NCBI RefSeq assembly: GCF_014650555.1
Contig: NZ_BMVE01000009.1
Span: 62,001 to 126,000, forward strand
Length of the DNA stretch: 64,000 nucleotides
From: Streptomyces goshikiensis
Lineage (GTDB): Bacteria; Actinomycetota; Actinomycetes; Streptomycetales; Streptomycetaceae
Reading direction: 5' to 3'
A program made the position numbers and the translations under genes. Shown here piece after piece: positions 1 to 7,976 of the stretch (its first letter is position 1; each line of letters begins with the position of its first letter). A model generated the notes under the pieces. That model was not told the DNA's origin, searched no databases, and worked only from the letters and a program-made list of their open reading frames with translations.

Positions 1-79
1 ATCAGGAGCAGGGAGTGCTGGCTCTCCAACAGGCGTTCCAACTGATTCCCCTCACATTCGCGTGCTTGTCACAGCGAGA

Positions 80-119
80 TTGACACGAAATGAGCGACTG
101 AGTCAATAAAGCTAGTCAA
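80..119. promoter_or_regulatory. Cluster of TTGAC/GTCAA elements upstream of the peptide gene
   Basis: The otherwise gene-free stretch 1-317 is visibly more AT-rich than the rest of the window. It holds TTGAC at 80-84 and GTCAA at 102-106 and 115-119, and TTGAC again at 214-218 and 227-231. The reverse complement of 109-119 is TTGACTAGCTT, which recurs exactly at 7911-7921 in front of the sugar-dehydrogenase gene. Inference: binding sites for a shared regulator, perhaps the XRE-TPR protein at 11189. Caution: TTGACA is also the -35 consensus, so some copies may just be promoter elements. Confidence 0.4.
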
Positions 120-226
120 GTTGCCTTCGTGTGGGTGAGGCGGTCGCCAACCTTCAGGAGTACATGGGAGGTTGTGGCTGCTCGGCCTCTTGTGGAGTCG
201 CTCGGAAGCAATATTGACAGGGGGGC

Positions 227-256
227 TTGACTCGCGGGTCTAGATCATGGTCATAT
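227..256 (+). promoter_or_regulatory. Putative promoter of the small peptide gene
   Basis: TTGACT at 227-232 is followed after 18 nt by TCATAT at 251-256. This would start a transcript near 263 with a leader of about 55 nt before the ATG at 318. An alternative -35 (TTGACA, 214-219) lies just upstream with a poorer -10. The -35 is good and the -10 weak, so the exact promoter is uncertain. Confidence 0.35.
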
Positions 257-317
257 CGCTTCACCGCAAGGGAACGAACACCTTGCGGGGCATCACACCC
301 AATGAAGGAGAGTCATC

Positions 318-386
318 ATGACCCGTAACCACGCTGTCGGCATGCGTCCCCGCCTCGACAAGATCAAGGTCCGCTCGGGCAAGTAA
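318..386 (+). CDS. Small basic peptide, candidate RiPP precursor (22 aa)
   Basis: A 22-codon ORF starts with ATG behind a strong Shine-Dalgarno (GAAGGAG, 304-310, about 7 nt spacing). It begins MTRNHAVG and ends KVRSGK. Seven of 22 residues are Lys/Arg; there is one Asp, one His, one Ser, one Thr and no Cys. It has no signal peptide or membrane segment. Thirteen nt after its stop is a perfect 15-bp hairpin, then an M16 peptidase gene, a modifying-enzyme-like set and an ABC exporter. That order (short highly translated ORF, attenuator, processing enzymes, exporter) is the usual RiPP layout, so a precursor peptide is inferred. I do not recognise the sequence as any known RiPP class. A second in-frame Met lies at residue 9. 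Its tiny size leaves some chance that it is only a leader ORF. Confidence 0.6.
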   Translation: MTRNHAVGMRPRLDKIKVRSGK

Positions 387-398
387 GCACGCCGAGTG

Positions 399-435
399 CC
401 GGGCTGCCGCCGGATCACCTCCGGCGGCAGCCCGG
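399..435 (+). terminator. Perfect hairpin after the peptide gene (attenuator or partial terminator)
   Basis: A 15-nt arm at 399-413 pairs perfectly with 421-435 around a 7-nt loop (ATCACCT). There is no U-run after it, only CCGCCGCATTTCC. In a Streptomyces context such stems often terminate partially or protect the 3' end of the upstream mRNA. Placed between a short peptide gene and the enzyme genes, it would raise peptide mRNA over the operon mRNA. Confidence 0.7.
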
Positions 436-625
436 CCGCCGCATTTCCGGGCCCTTGACGGTCCCAGCGAGCGGGGCCGCATCCGGCCCCGCTCCCGGCC
501 GTGTTCGCAGCTCTCCCCTCCGGCCGTGCGCGCGCGCCCGGTACCGGGCGCGCCCCGGCGGATTCGGGGTGGGACCGAACGCGGCCCCACCCCGCCCGCA
601 CCGCGCAGCGACGGAGACCTCCCCC

Positions 626-1846
626 GTGACCGAACAGCTCCTGACGCAGAACGTCCCCGTACTGGTGGACCACACCCCCGGCAGCCGCACCACCACCGTG
701 TGCGTCGCCGTCGGATCGGGTGCCCGGCACGACCCCGAGGGAGTCGCCGGCGCCACGCACATGCTCGAACACCTCGTCATGTCGTGCCCGCTGGACGGCG
801 GCCCGTCGCTGAGCGAGCGCGTCGAACGGCTCGGCGGCACCTGCAACGCCCTCACCAGCCCCGAACTCCTGGTGATCCACGCCCAGGTCCTCAACGAGGA
901 CGCGCCGGAGGTCATCGGCTGGATCGGCGCGTCCCTGCTCCGCCCCGAACTGACCGCCGCCCACCTGGACCGCGAGCGCCAGGTCGTCCTCCAGGAACTG
1001 AGCGCGGCGGCCTCCGACCCCGCCGACGCCGTCCAGGACGCCTTCCTGGCCCGGCTGTTCGACGGCCACCCCCTCGGATCGCCGGTCGGCGGCGACCCCG
1101 AGAGCATCGCCCGCATCACGGTGGACGTCATGCGCGACGCCCACCGCCAGGCCCTGGCCGGCGCACCCGTCGCGGTGAGCGCCGTCGGCGGACTGCCGGC
1201 GACGGAACTGCTCGCCGCCCTCGACAAGGCGGGCATCGGCGCCCTCCCGGCCGCGGCGCCGCTCGGCGCGCGCCCGCCGCAGACCCCGCCGCCGGTCCGT
1301 ACCGGGATCCCGGAGCGCTGGCCCGACGAGTTCTGCTGGCTGCAGGCCGGCAGCCGGGCGCCCCACCTCGGCGATCCGCGCCGCCACGCCTACAACGTGC
1401 TGGGGCACCTGATGGGCTCCAGCCCCGCGTCCCTGCTCTACGCGCGCATCCGCAACGACGAGGCGCTCGCCTACTCCTTCCAGTCCTGGTCCCGCAGCTA
1501 CAGCGACACCGGCGCCTGGCGGATGCTGGCCGGCGCCGAGCCCGCCAACGCCCCCCGCGTCCTGGAAGCCTTCCGCTCGCTGCTCGCCGAGATCGCCTCG
1601 GACGGGCCGGGCGAGGAGGCCTTCTCGGCAGCCGTCCGGCAGGCCGTGGTGGAGGTCGTGCTGCGCGCCGAGTCCCAGCAGGAGGCCGCGATCGCGCTGG
1701 CCGTCGACCGGGCACTGGCGGCCGAGGTCACCCTGCCCGAGCAGGAGATCGAGGCCCTCGGCCGGGTCACCGCCGCCGAGGTCGCCGCCGCGGCGGCCGA
1801 CGTGGCGCGCGAACTGGTCGCCGTGGTCCGCCCCGAGGCGGCCTGA
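626..1846 (+). CDS. M16 family zinc metallopeptidase
   Basis: The 406-residue protein starts with GTG at 626 behind ACGGAG (611-616). It is a single-chain M16 (pitrilysin-like) peptidase. The inverted zinc motif HMLEH is at residues 45-49 (His45, Glu48, His49), and the third ligand region, RERQVVLQEL, is near residue 120; both match the active family. No signal peptide is visible, so it acts in the cytoplasm. Family precedent: M16 peptidases trim short peptides, including maturation of RiPPs such as PqqF-type proteins. Just downstream of the 22-residue peptide gene, it is the natural candidate to cut or trim that peptide. Six nt separate it from the next gene, so they are probably co-translated. 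Active-site completeness makes the family call firm; the substrate is inferred. Confidence 0.85.
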   Translation: MTEQLLTQNVPVLVDHTPGSRTTTVCVAVGSGARHDPEGVAGATHMLEHLVMSCPLDGGPSLSERVERLGGTCNALTSPELLVIHAQVLNEDAPEVIGWIGASLLRPELTAAHLDRERQVVLQELSAAASDPADAVQDAFLARLFDGHPLGSPVGGDPESIARITVDVMRDAHRQALAGAPVAVSAVGGLPATELLAALDKAGIGALPAAAPLGARPPQTPPPVRTGIPERWPDEFCWLQAGSRAPHLGDPRRHAYNVLGHLMGSSPASLLYARIRNDEALAYSFQSWSRSYSDTGAWRMLAGAEPANAPRVLEAFRSLLAEIASDGPGEEAFSAAVRQAVVEVVLRAESQQEAAIALAVDRALAAEVTLPEQEIEALGRVTAAEVAAAAADVARELVAVVRPEAA

Positions 1847-1851
1847 CCCCG

Positions 1852-2784
1852 ATGCCGACGACCCCTCCCGAAGCCCAACCGCCCGCCCCTGCCCCGGCGT
1901 CCGCGCCCGTCTCGGCGGATGCCGGCGCGCTGAGCGCTTCCGCCGAGTACCTGGCCGCCGCCGACGAGGCGGGGCTGCTGCACCGCAGCGAAGGGCTGGT
2001 CTACGTGGCCGGCGCCTACCGCGAGCCGCTCACCGGAGTCGAGCAGTGCCTGGTGGAGCACGCCGACCCACAACTGCTGCGCGCGGCGCCGGACTTCCTC
2101 GAAGCGCTCTTCGCCCGCTTCCCGGAATGCACCGAGGCGATCGTCCGGGTGCCCGGCGCCGACGACCCGCACCCCGTACTCACCCCGCATCTCAGCTACC
2201 TGGCGCTGCCCGCCGCGGCGAGCGGCAGCGCCCCCGAGGGCGCGCCGGCCCCGGGGCTGACGGTCGCCCCGGACGAGGCCCGCGCACACGACGCCGCCGT
2301 CCACGACTGGCTGCGCCGGGCCATGGAGACCGCGGCCGCCGGCCGGGGCCTGAGCACCCTGCCGGAGGCGGTCCGCGCCGCCGTGGACGACCTGCTGGAC
2401 TCTCCCGGCCGCCGCACCTTCGTCGTGTACGCCGACGGCCGCGACCAGCCGGTCGGCCACGCCACCCTCTCCGTCGACGCCCACGACGACCCCAGCGGAA
2501 CGGACTTCGTGGACCTCGTCGACATCCTCATCGACGACCCCGCGCTGCGCCCCGCCGCGATCGCGGCCCTGGTGCGGGCCTGTGCCCGGGTGGCGGACGG
2601 CCTCGGGCTGCCGCTGCTCGGCAACGTCTGCCACGGCCTCGACGAGGCCGGCCGCAGCGGGGCCGTGGTCACGGCCCTGGAGGCCCGCGGCTGGCGCCGC
2701 ACCCATCAGTACCGCCACGCGCCCCGCCCCAGCGCCGGCCCCCGCGCCGAGGCCGCATCCCAGGACCAGGAAGAGACCCCGTGA
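1852..2784 (+). CDS. GNAT-like acetyltransferase-fold protein
   Basis: This 310-residue protein starts 6 nt after the peptidase gene. The first 35 residues are Pro/Ala-rich. The C-terminal part (about 195-295) reads like a GNAT domain: TFVVYADGRDQPVGHATLSV, then an acidic strand (DFVDLVDILID), a helix resembling the acyl-CoA-binding region (ALVRACARVADGLGLPLL), and a closing ALEARGWRRTHQYRH like the ending of many N-acyltransferases. The N-terminal half (about 40-150) is unassigned and might be a degenerate second GNAT. Inferred role: acylation, or aminoacyl transfer, onto the peptide or a sugar made by the cluster. The canonical Q/RxxGxG/A acyl-CoA loop is not clearly seen, so catalysis is unproven. 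Confidence 0.5.
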   Translation: MPTTPPEAQPPAPAPASAPVSADAGALSASAEYLAAADEAGLLHRSEGLVYVAGAYREPLTGVEQCLVEHADPQLLRAAPDFLEALFARFPECTEAIVRVPGADDPHPVLTPHLSYLALPAAASGSAPEGAPAPGLTVAPDEARAHDAAVHDWLRRAMETAAAGRGLSTLPEAVRAAVDDLLDSPGRRTFVVYADGRDQPVGHATLSVDAHDDPSGTDFVDLVDILIDDPALRPAAIAALVRACARVADGLGLPLLGNVCHGLDEAGRSGAVVTALEARGWRRTHQYRHAPRPSAGPRAEAASQDQEETP

Positions 2785-3950
2785 AACCACCGACCCATTC
2801 CCCCTTCCCCCTCAGCCTCGGCCTGCTGTACGAGCTGCTGGACGTCGACCCCGAGCTCCCTCCCCGGTACCTGCTGCGCCGGGCGCGCCAGGAGGGCGCC
2901 GTCGTGTCGACCCTGGTGCTCTCCCTGGCCGAGCGCGAGGGGCTGGCCCTGGGCGAAGGCGCCCGCGGCGAGCTGGCCCGGATGACCCGGCGGTCCGACC
3001 TCTACCGGGAACTGGAGGCGGCGGTCCGCGCGGTACCCGGGGCGCGCACCGTCAAGGGCCCCTCCCTGGCCCGCCACTACCCGGCCGGTCTGCTCCGTGC
3101 GATCGGCGACCTCGACGTCGTCGTCCCCGACGAGGCGGCGCTGTGGCGGGTGCTGGCCGAGGTGCTCGACCGCCGGGAGGCGGGCGAGGCCCTGATGACG
3201 GAGCTGCACGAGGGCGGCCGGCGGGACCTGCTGGTCTCCGTGTGGTGGCTCGGCGAGGACCCGATGCTCGACCTCGACCGCGGCGTGGAGGTGACCACCT
3301 TCGCCTACGGCGGACTGCCCGAGCGGGCGGTGCCGCTGCGGCCCGAGCTGCCCGCCGAGCAGGTGTACGCCGATGTGCTCGCGGTGGCGGAGGAGCGCTT
3401 CCAGCGCGAGTTCGGCCTCAAGGACGTACTGGACCTGGTCTTCGTCCTCACCTCGCCCGCGGCCCCCGACCCGGCCGCCCTGGTCCGGGCCGCCGCCGAC
3501 TACGCGCTGGCGCCGGAGCTGGAGGAGCTGTGCGCCAAGGCCGCCGGCCACCCGGCCCTGGCCTGCGCCGTCCCCGCGGAGCTGACGGACGGGCTGCGCG
3601 AGCCCGCCCGCCTCGAACGCGCCCGCCGGGCCGCCGCCGGCCCCGCCGCCGAGGAGCCCCGCCACTACGGCTTCCAGCTCACCGAACCGCTGCGGCGCGG
3701 CGCCGGGGACGCGGCCGAGGACCACGACTTCGGCGGGGTGCTGCTCCGGCGCACCCCGGTCGCGGACTTCCTGCTGGTCTCCGGTGAACTCGTCGACCCC
3801 GCCGACCACGAGGCGGCGCTGGCCGCGCTGTCCGCGCTCGCCCCGTGGCAGGAGCGTCCGGCCCCGGCCGTGGCCCCCGCCCCGGCGCCGTCCCCCCGGG
3901 CACCCGTTCACGCGGCCGCCGGCGCCGTCCCCGCCGACAGTGGGAGCTGA
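2781..3950 (+). CDS. NTP_transf_5-type nucleotidyltransferase-like protein
   Basis: The 389-residue protein begins with GTG overlapping the previous stop (GTGA). It resembles the uncharacterised nucleotidyltransferases (NTP_transf_5) often found in lanthipeptide and lasso-peptide clusters. Around residues 93-115 it has VKGPSLARHYP followed by IGDLDVVVPD, which fits the Asp-x-Asp metal site of nucleotidyltransferases. The early part (LYELLDVDPELPPRYLLRRARQEG) is helical, and the tail (about 355-389) is Ala/Pro-rich low complexity. No family member has, to my knowledge, an agreed reaction; nucleotide transfer or phosphate-linked peptide modification is a guess. Its presence next to a peptide gene supports the RiPP reading. 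Confidence 0.6.
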   Translation: MKPPTHSPFPLSLGLLYELLDVDPELPPRYLLRRARQEGAVVSTLVLSLAEREGLALGEGARGELARMTRRSDLYRELEAAVRAVPGARTVKGPSLARHYPAGLLRAIGDLDVVVPDEAALWRVLAEVLDRREAGEALMTELHEGGRRDLLVSVWWLGEDPMLDLDRGVEVTTFAYGGLPERAVPLRPELPAEQVYADVLAVAEERFQREFGLKDVLDLVFVLTSPAAPDPAALVRAAADYALAPELEELCAKAAGHPALACAVPAELTDGLREPARLERARRAAAGPAAEEPRHYGFQLTEPLRRGAGDAAEDHDFGGVLLRRTPVADFLLVSGELVDPADHEAALAALSALAPWQERPAPAVAPAPAPSPRAPVHAAAGAVPADSGS

Positions 3951-3953
3951 GCC

Positions 3954-4892
3954 ATGGCGATCGTCGACGTACAGGAACTCGGCCGGGTGTTCACCCCCCG
4001 CCGGGGCGCCGGGGTCACCGCCCTGGACGGGGTGACCCTCAGCATCGGGGAGGGGGAGGTGCTCGGTCTGCTCGGCCCGAACGGCGCCGGCAAGACCACC
4101 CTCTCCCGCATCCTGACCACCCTGCTGCTGCCCACCTCCGGCACCGCCCGGATCGGCGGCTACGACGTGGTGCGCCAGTCCAAGGAGGTCCGCCGCCTGA
4201 TCGGCCTGGTCCTGGGCGGCGACCGCGGCCTCTACGGACGGCTGACGGCGCGCCAGAACCTGCTGTACTGGGGCGCCCTCCAGGGCCTCGGCAGCAGGAC
4301 CGCCCGGCAGCGCACCGAGGAGATGCTGGAGCGCTTCGGGCTGGGCGCCCGCGCGGACGACCGCGTCGAGCTGTTCTCCCGCGGCATGGTGCAGCGGGTC
4401 CACCTCGCCCGGGCCCTCCTCAGCCGCCCCCCGCTGCTGATCATGGACGAGCCCACCAACGGCATGGACCCGCACGCCGGGGCCGGCTTCCGCGAGCTCG
4501 TCCACGAGCTGAAGGGGGCGGGCTGCACCATCGTCCTGACCACCCACGACATGCACGAGGCCCAGGACGTCTGCACCCGCATCGCCCTCATCGACCACGG
4601 CCGCATCCTGCGCATCGGTGCCGCCGGAGAGCTGCTGGCCCGCATCGGCGCACCCCGCACCATCCGCGCCGAGGGCGTGACGGCGGAGGCCGCCGCGCGG
4701 ATCGCGGAGCTGCCCGGCACCGTAGAGGTGACCGAGCAGGGCAGTCTCACCGCCCGGCTCGACGGCGCGCAGGCCCAGTCCGCGGCGCTGGCCGTGCTGG
4801 TGGAGACGCGGGCCACCGAGATCGCGGTGGCGCCGCCCGGGCTCACCGAGCTGTACCGCACGGTCATCACCGACCGGGAGTTCGCGCTCTGA
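3954..4892 (+). CDS. ABC transporter ATP-binding protein
   Basis: A 312-residue ABC-2 type ATPase. Walker A is GPNGAGKTT (about 43-51), the signature region is LFSRGMVQRVHLARAL (about 140-155), Walker B is LLIMDEPTNGMDP (about 160-172), and a switch His follows in TTHDMHEAQD. The signature reads SRGMVQR rather than LSGGQ, which is common in the DrrA/NatA-like branch. The C-terminal 80 residues resemble the regulatory extension of drug-exporter ATPases. It energises the two permeases that follow with overlapping starts. Probable function: export of the cluster product or self-resistance. Confidence 0.9.
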   Translation: MAIVDVQELGRVFTPRRGAGVTALDGVTLSIGEGEVLGLLGPNGAGKTTLSRILTTLLLPTSGTARIGGYDVVRQSKEVRRLIGLVLGGDRGLYGRLTARQNLLYWGALQGLGSRTARQRTEEMLERFGLGARADDRVELFSRGMVQRVHLARALLSRPPLLIMDEPTNGMDPHAGAGFRELVHELKGAGCTIVLTTHDMHEAQDVCTRIALIDHGRILRIGAAGELLARIGAPRTIRAEGVTAEAAARIAELPGTVEVTEQGSLTARLDGAQAQSAALAVLVETRATEIAVAPPGLTELYRTVITDREFAL

Positions 4893-5644
4893 TGCTCCAT
4901 TTCATGCGCGCCCAGGCACAGATGCTGATGCGGTCGCCCCAGCTCTTCGCCACCCTCGTGGTGATCCCGTTCTACTCGCTGGTCTTCTTCCACTTCCTCA
5001 AGGCCCACCACCAGGGCGAGCTGGCCACCACCACGGCCCTCACCGCCTTCCTGATGGGCGCCTGGTCCCACGCGGTGTTCGTGGCCTCGCAGGCGGTGGA
5101 CGACGACCGGGCCCAGGGCACCCTGAGCCTCTCCCTGCTGACCCCGACCCGCTACCTGCTGGCGCTGGCGACCCGGACCCTGCTCACCACCTCGCTCGCA
5201 CTGCCGGTGCTCGGCGAGATGTTCCTCGTCGGCCGCTGGGTGTTCGGGCTGCCGATCCGGGTGGAACGCCCGGGGCTCACCCTGCTGGTCGCGGCGCTCG
5301 TGACGGCCGGAGTCGCGGCCACCGCGCTGCTGATGAGCGGCCTGATGATCCTCGTCCGCGCCGCCCGCAGCCTCCAGAACGCCCTGACCTACCCCTTCTA
5401 CCTGCTGGGCGGACTGATCCTGCCGATCGCGACGCTCCCCGAACCGCTGCGGTGGATCGCCCGGGGCTTCTTCCTCTCCTGGGGCGCGCAACTGCTCCGG
5501 GACGCCGCCGCCGGGCCGGTGCCCGAACTCGGCGCCCGGCTGGCCGTGCTGTGCGCCCTGGTCGCCCTCCAGATGGCCGCCGGGCTGTGGGCCGTCCGGC
5601 GGGTGCTGTCCTTCGTACGCAGTGGACGGGTGGTTCTCCAATGA
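4892..5644 (+). CDS. ABC-2 type permease
   Basis: A 250-residue membrane protein whose ATG overlaps the ATPase stop (TGATG). About six hydrophobic spans are visible: one at 17-37, then ALTAFLMGAWSHAVFVAS, a central pair (LLTTSLALPVLGEMFLVG and LTLLVAALVTAGVAATALLMSGLMIL), then YPFYLLGGLILPIATLP and a last C-terminal span. The EXE-like loop DDDRAQGTLSLSLLTPTR is the usual ABC-2 membrane motif. It is paired with the next permease in a heterodimeric exporter. Confidence 0.85.
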   Translation: MLHFMRAQAQMLMRSPQLFATLVVIPFYSLVFFHFLKAHHQGELATTTALTAFLMGAWSHAVFVASQAVDDDRAQGTLSLSLLTPTRYLLALATRTLLTTSLALPVLGEMFLVGRWVFGLPIRVERPGLTLLVAALVTAGVAATALLMSGLMILVRAARSLQNALTYPFYLLGGLILPIATLPEPLRWIARGFFLSWGAQLLRDAAAGPVPELGARLAVLCALVALQMAAGLWAVRRVLSFVRSGRVVLQ

Positions 5645-6531
5645 CCGAGCTCGCTCCCGAACGCCTCCCCGGTCGCGTTCCCGGCCGCCCGCGCGGCGAC
5701 CTCGCCCCGGATCCGCTCTCCGGGCGGCGCGCCTCGCCGCTCGTCCGGCTGCGCGCCGCCGCCCGCCAGGTCGCCTACGGCGCGCTGGCCAGCTTCCAGG
5801 ACTACCGCGCGATGTTCACGCTGCGGACCTGGCTGTTCGGCTGGACCGTACGCCTGATCTGCCAGGTGCTGTTCTTCGCCAGCCTGGGCCGGCTGGTGGG
5901 CTCGCCCTCCGCCGAGGCCTACCTCGCGTTCGGCAACGCCGCGATCCTCGGGCCGCTCGGCTCGCTCGGCGTGGTCTCCTCCACCGTCGGCGAACGGGTC
6001 TCCGGCACCCTGGAGTTCCTGCTCCTCAGCCGGGGCAGCACCTTCCTGGTGCTGGCATCGCGGGGTCTGCACTGGATGGCGGACGGTCTGCTGACCTCGA
6101 CCATCGCCCTGTGCGTGGTCTCCCCGCTGCTGGGGGTGCCGCTGCACTGGGCGGCGTTGCCGGCGATCCTCGCCGTGCTCTGCCTGAGCACGGTCTCCTG
6201 CTACTGCCTGGCCCTGTGCATGACCAGCATCAGCGTGCGCAGGCCCGGCTCCCGGATGTACCTGACCGCCGGCACCACCATCGTGCTGATGCTGCTCGCC
6301 GGGGTCACCACGGCGGTGCCGCAGGCCGGCGCCGCGGGTCTGCTGGCCCGGATCCTGCCGCTCACCCACGGCCTGTCGGCGGCGCGGACGCTGGCCGCCG
6401 GCGGCCCGCTCGACCTGGGCGCGGTGGCCGGTGAGGCGGCCGTGGCGGCGGGCTGGGGGCTGCTGGCCTGGCTGCTGCTGACCAGAGCGCTGCGGCACAC
6501 CGTCCGCACCGGATCACTGTCATTGCGCTGA
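5641..6531 (+). CDS. ABC-2 type permease, second subunit
   Basis: The 296-residue protein starts at an ATGA overlap with the first permease. A hydrophilic basic N-terminus of about 45 residues precedes six hydrophobic spans. The loop VGERVSGTLEFLLLSRGS matches the ABC-2 E-x-G-T-L-E motif. It completes a three-gene exporter (ATPase plus two permeases). Translational coupling of all three implies equal stoichiometry. Confidence 0.85.
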   Translation: MTELAPERLPGRVPGRPRGDLAPDPLSGRRASPLVRLRAAARQVAYGALASFQDYRAMFTLRTWLFGWTVRLICQVLFFASLGRLVGSPSAEAYLAFGNAAILGPLGSLGVVSSTVGERVSGTLEFLLLSRGSTFLVLASRGLHWMADGLLTSTIALCVVSPLLGVPLHWAALPAILAVLCLSTVSCYCLALCMTSISVRRPGSRMYLTAGTTIVLMLLAGVTTAVPQAGAAGLLARILPLTHGLSAARTLAAGGPLDLGAVAGEAAVAAGWGLLAWLLLTRALRHTVRTGSLSLR

Positions 6532-6557
6532 GCGCGCTCCCAGGGGAGGGACGACAC

Positions 6558-7880
6558 ATGAGTTACGCGTTCGAGGCGCTGCCCCGAGGGTTCAGCGACC
6601 TGGTGGGCGAGGAGGCCGCGCAGGGGGTGTGGGCCGAGTCGATGTTCCGGTCGGTGACGCGCAGCTTCGGCTTCGCGCCCGTCACGGTGGCGCCGGTCGG
6701 CTACGCCGAGACCTTCGAGCAGTTCGGCTCCGCGGCCACCGGCCGCATCTTCGCCTTCGAGGACCTCTCCGGGAGGCGCCTCGCCCTGACGGCGGACTCG
6801 CTGGTGGCCGTACTGCGGGCCCTGGCCGGGTCGGGACGGCTGACCGGCGGCGCCAGCGCCCTCGGCGCCGCCTGCGTGCCCATCGCCCGGTACCGGCGCA
6901 AGCGGCACCGGGGCTGGAGCCAGGCGGTCGCGGTCATCTGCAACGAGGCCGACGAACTCGCCGCCGACCTGACCCTGCTGCGGCTCTGGGCCGAGCTCTT
7001 CGAGGTCCTGGGCCCGGCCGCCGGGGGGCGGCTGGAGTACTGCGACTACGGGGTGCTCGACGCGATCGCCGCGGACGAGGGGCTGAGCCCCGCCGCCGCC
7101 CGCAACGCGCTCCACCACCGTCGCCGCGGACCGGCGCCGGAGGCGGGGGAACCGCGGGCGGCGGAGCAGGTGCTGCCGCCCGGGGAACCGCGGGACGACG
7201 AGCAGGTGCTGCCGCCCGGGGGACCGCAGGCGGCGGAGCCCGCTCCGCCGTCCCCCGCGGGGTTCCTGCGGCGCCTGGACCGGCTCTCCGAGCTCTGCCG
7301 CGGACTGCCGCCGCGGGAGGCCCCGGACCGGGTGGCGGCGGCGGAGCCGGTGACGGGGGAGCGGATGGCCCATCTGCGGACCGTCCTGGCGATCGCCCAC
7401 GAGCTCGGCGTACGGGTGGAGTTCGCCCTCGACTGGGAGCACGCGCCGGAGTACCAGGCCGGGTTGTGCTTCCTGGCCCGCACCGGTGACGGCCGCACGC
7501 TCGGGGACGGCGGTGGCTACCACCACATGGTGCGCACCCTGGACATCGGGCTCAGCAGCTGCTGGAGCACCAGCGCCTCGGTCAACCTGCTGGCCGAGCT
7601 GGGGCCGGTGCCCGACGCGGAGTGCGTGCACCTGATGCGCATGCCCTCCGCCGACCTGCGCACCTTCATGGCCGTCGCCCGGCGGCTGCGCGGAGCCGGG
7701 TACGACGTGCTGGAGCACTGGCAGCCCCGGCGGCTCGGGCGCCAGCTGCGCCGGGTGCCGGCCCGGCCCAGCCAGTGGTTCGCGCTGGTGGGGGAGAAGG
7801 AGGCCGCCTCCGGGCGGCTGACCCTGCAGAACGCGGCCGCCACCGGGGTCACCAGGGACCTCGACCTGAATCCGGTGTAA
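6558..7880 (+). CDS. Histidyl-tRNA synthetase paralogue, catalytically degenerate
   Basis: A 440-residue protein with its own SD (GGGGAGGG, 6543-6550). The opening FEALPRGFSDLVGEEA and GFAPVTVAPVGYAETFEQFG match the class II motif 1 region of HisRS/HisZ. RYRRKRHRGWSQAVAVICNE resembles HisRS motif 2 (RYE..Q.G..R.F.Q). GLCFLARTGDGRTLGDGGGY mirrors the HisRS stretch around the histidine site (YYTG...GGGRYD). The last 90 residues look like the anticodon-binding fold (FALVGEKEAASGRLTLQN). Departures: the motif 3 Arg (GLERL-like) is replaced by IGLSSCWSTS, and the HisRS-specific RGLxYYTG Arg appears lost. It therefore probably does not charge tRNA. It may bind or activate histidine or another amino acid, or regulate, as HisZ does. 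The precursor peptide has one His. Confidence 0.7.
   Translation: MSYAFEALPRGFSDLVGEEAAQGVWAESMFRSVTRSFGFAPVTVAPVGYAETFEQFGSAATGRIFAFEDLSGRRLALTADSLVAVLRALAGSGRLTGGASALGAACVPIARYRRKRHRGWSQAVAVICNEADELAADLTLLRLWAELFEVLGPAAGGRLEYCDYGVLDAIAADEGLSPAAARNALHHRRRGPAPEAGEPRAAEQVLPPGEPRDDEQVLPPGGPQAAEPAPPSPAGFLRRLDRLSELCRGLPPREAPDRVAAAEPVTGERMAHLRTVLAIAHELGVRVEFALDWEHAPEYQAGLCFLARTGDGRTLGDGGGYHHMVRTLDIGLSSCWSTSASVNLLAELGPVPDAECVHLMRMPSADLRTFMAVARRLRGAGYDVLEHWQPRRLGRQLRRVPARPSQWFALVGEKEAASGRLTLQNAAATGVTRDLDLNPV
7146..7250 (+). repeat. 36-bp in-frame tandem repeat inside the HisRS-like gene
   Basis: Two units of 36 nt (7146-7181 and 7182-7217) encode GEPRAAEQVLPP and GEPRDDEQVLPP. A third, degenerate unit (7218-7250) encodes GGPQAAEPAPP. 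The repeat sits between the catalytic-like core halves as a Pro-rich linker. It is likely unstable by slippage and is absent from housekeeping HisRS. Confidence 0.8.
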
Positions 7881-7909
7881 TTTTTTTTGACTTCGTTTGT
7901 GACTCGAAT

Positions 7910-7940
7910 ATTGACTAGCTTGTCAATCTCTCCATATGAT
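7910..7940 (+). promoter_or_regulatory. Promoter with operator-like palindrome before the sugar-dehydrogenase gene
   Basis: TTGACT (7911-7916) and TATGAT (7935-7940), separated by 18 nt, form an excellent sigma-70-type promoter. The -35 lies inside an inverted repeat, ATTGAC (7910-7915) and GTCAAT (7922-7927) with a 6-nt spacer. Further half-sites are TTGAC at 7887-7891 and GTCAA at 7944-7948. The 11-mer TTGACTAGCTT is shared, inverted, with 109-119. A repressor bound here would block the -35. Transcription would start near 7947, leaving a 30-nt leader with SD AAGGGAG. Confidence 0.65.
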
Positions 7941-7976
7941 CCAGTCAATTAGATTCGACCCAAGGGAGCAAGGCCG

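Noticed and set aside
6558..7880. Housekeeping hisS
   Set aside because: Motif 3 Arg and other HisRS-specific residues are missing, and it sits in an accessory cluster.
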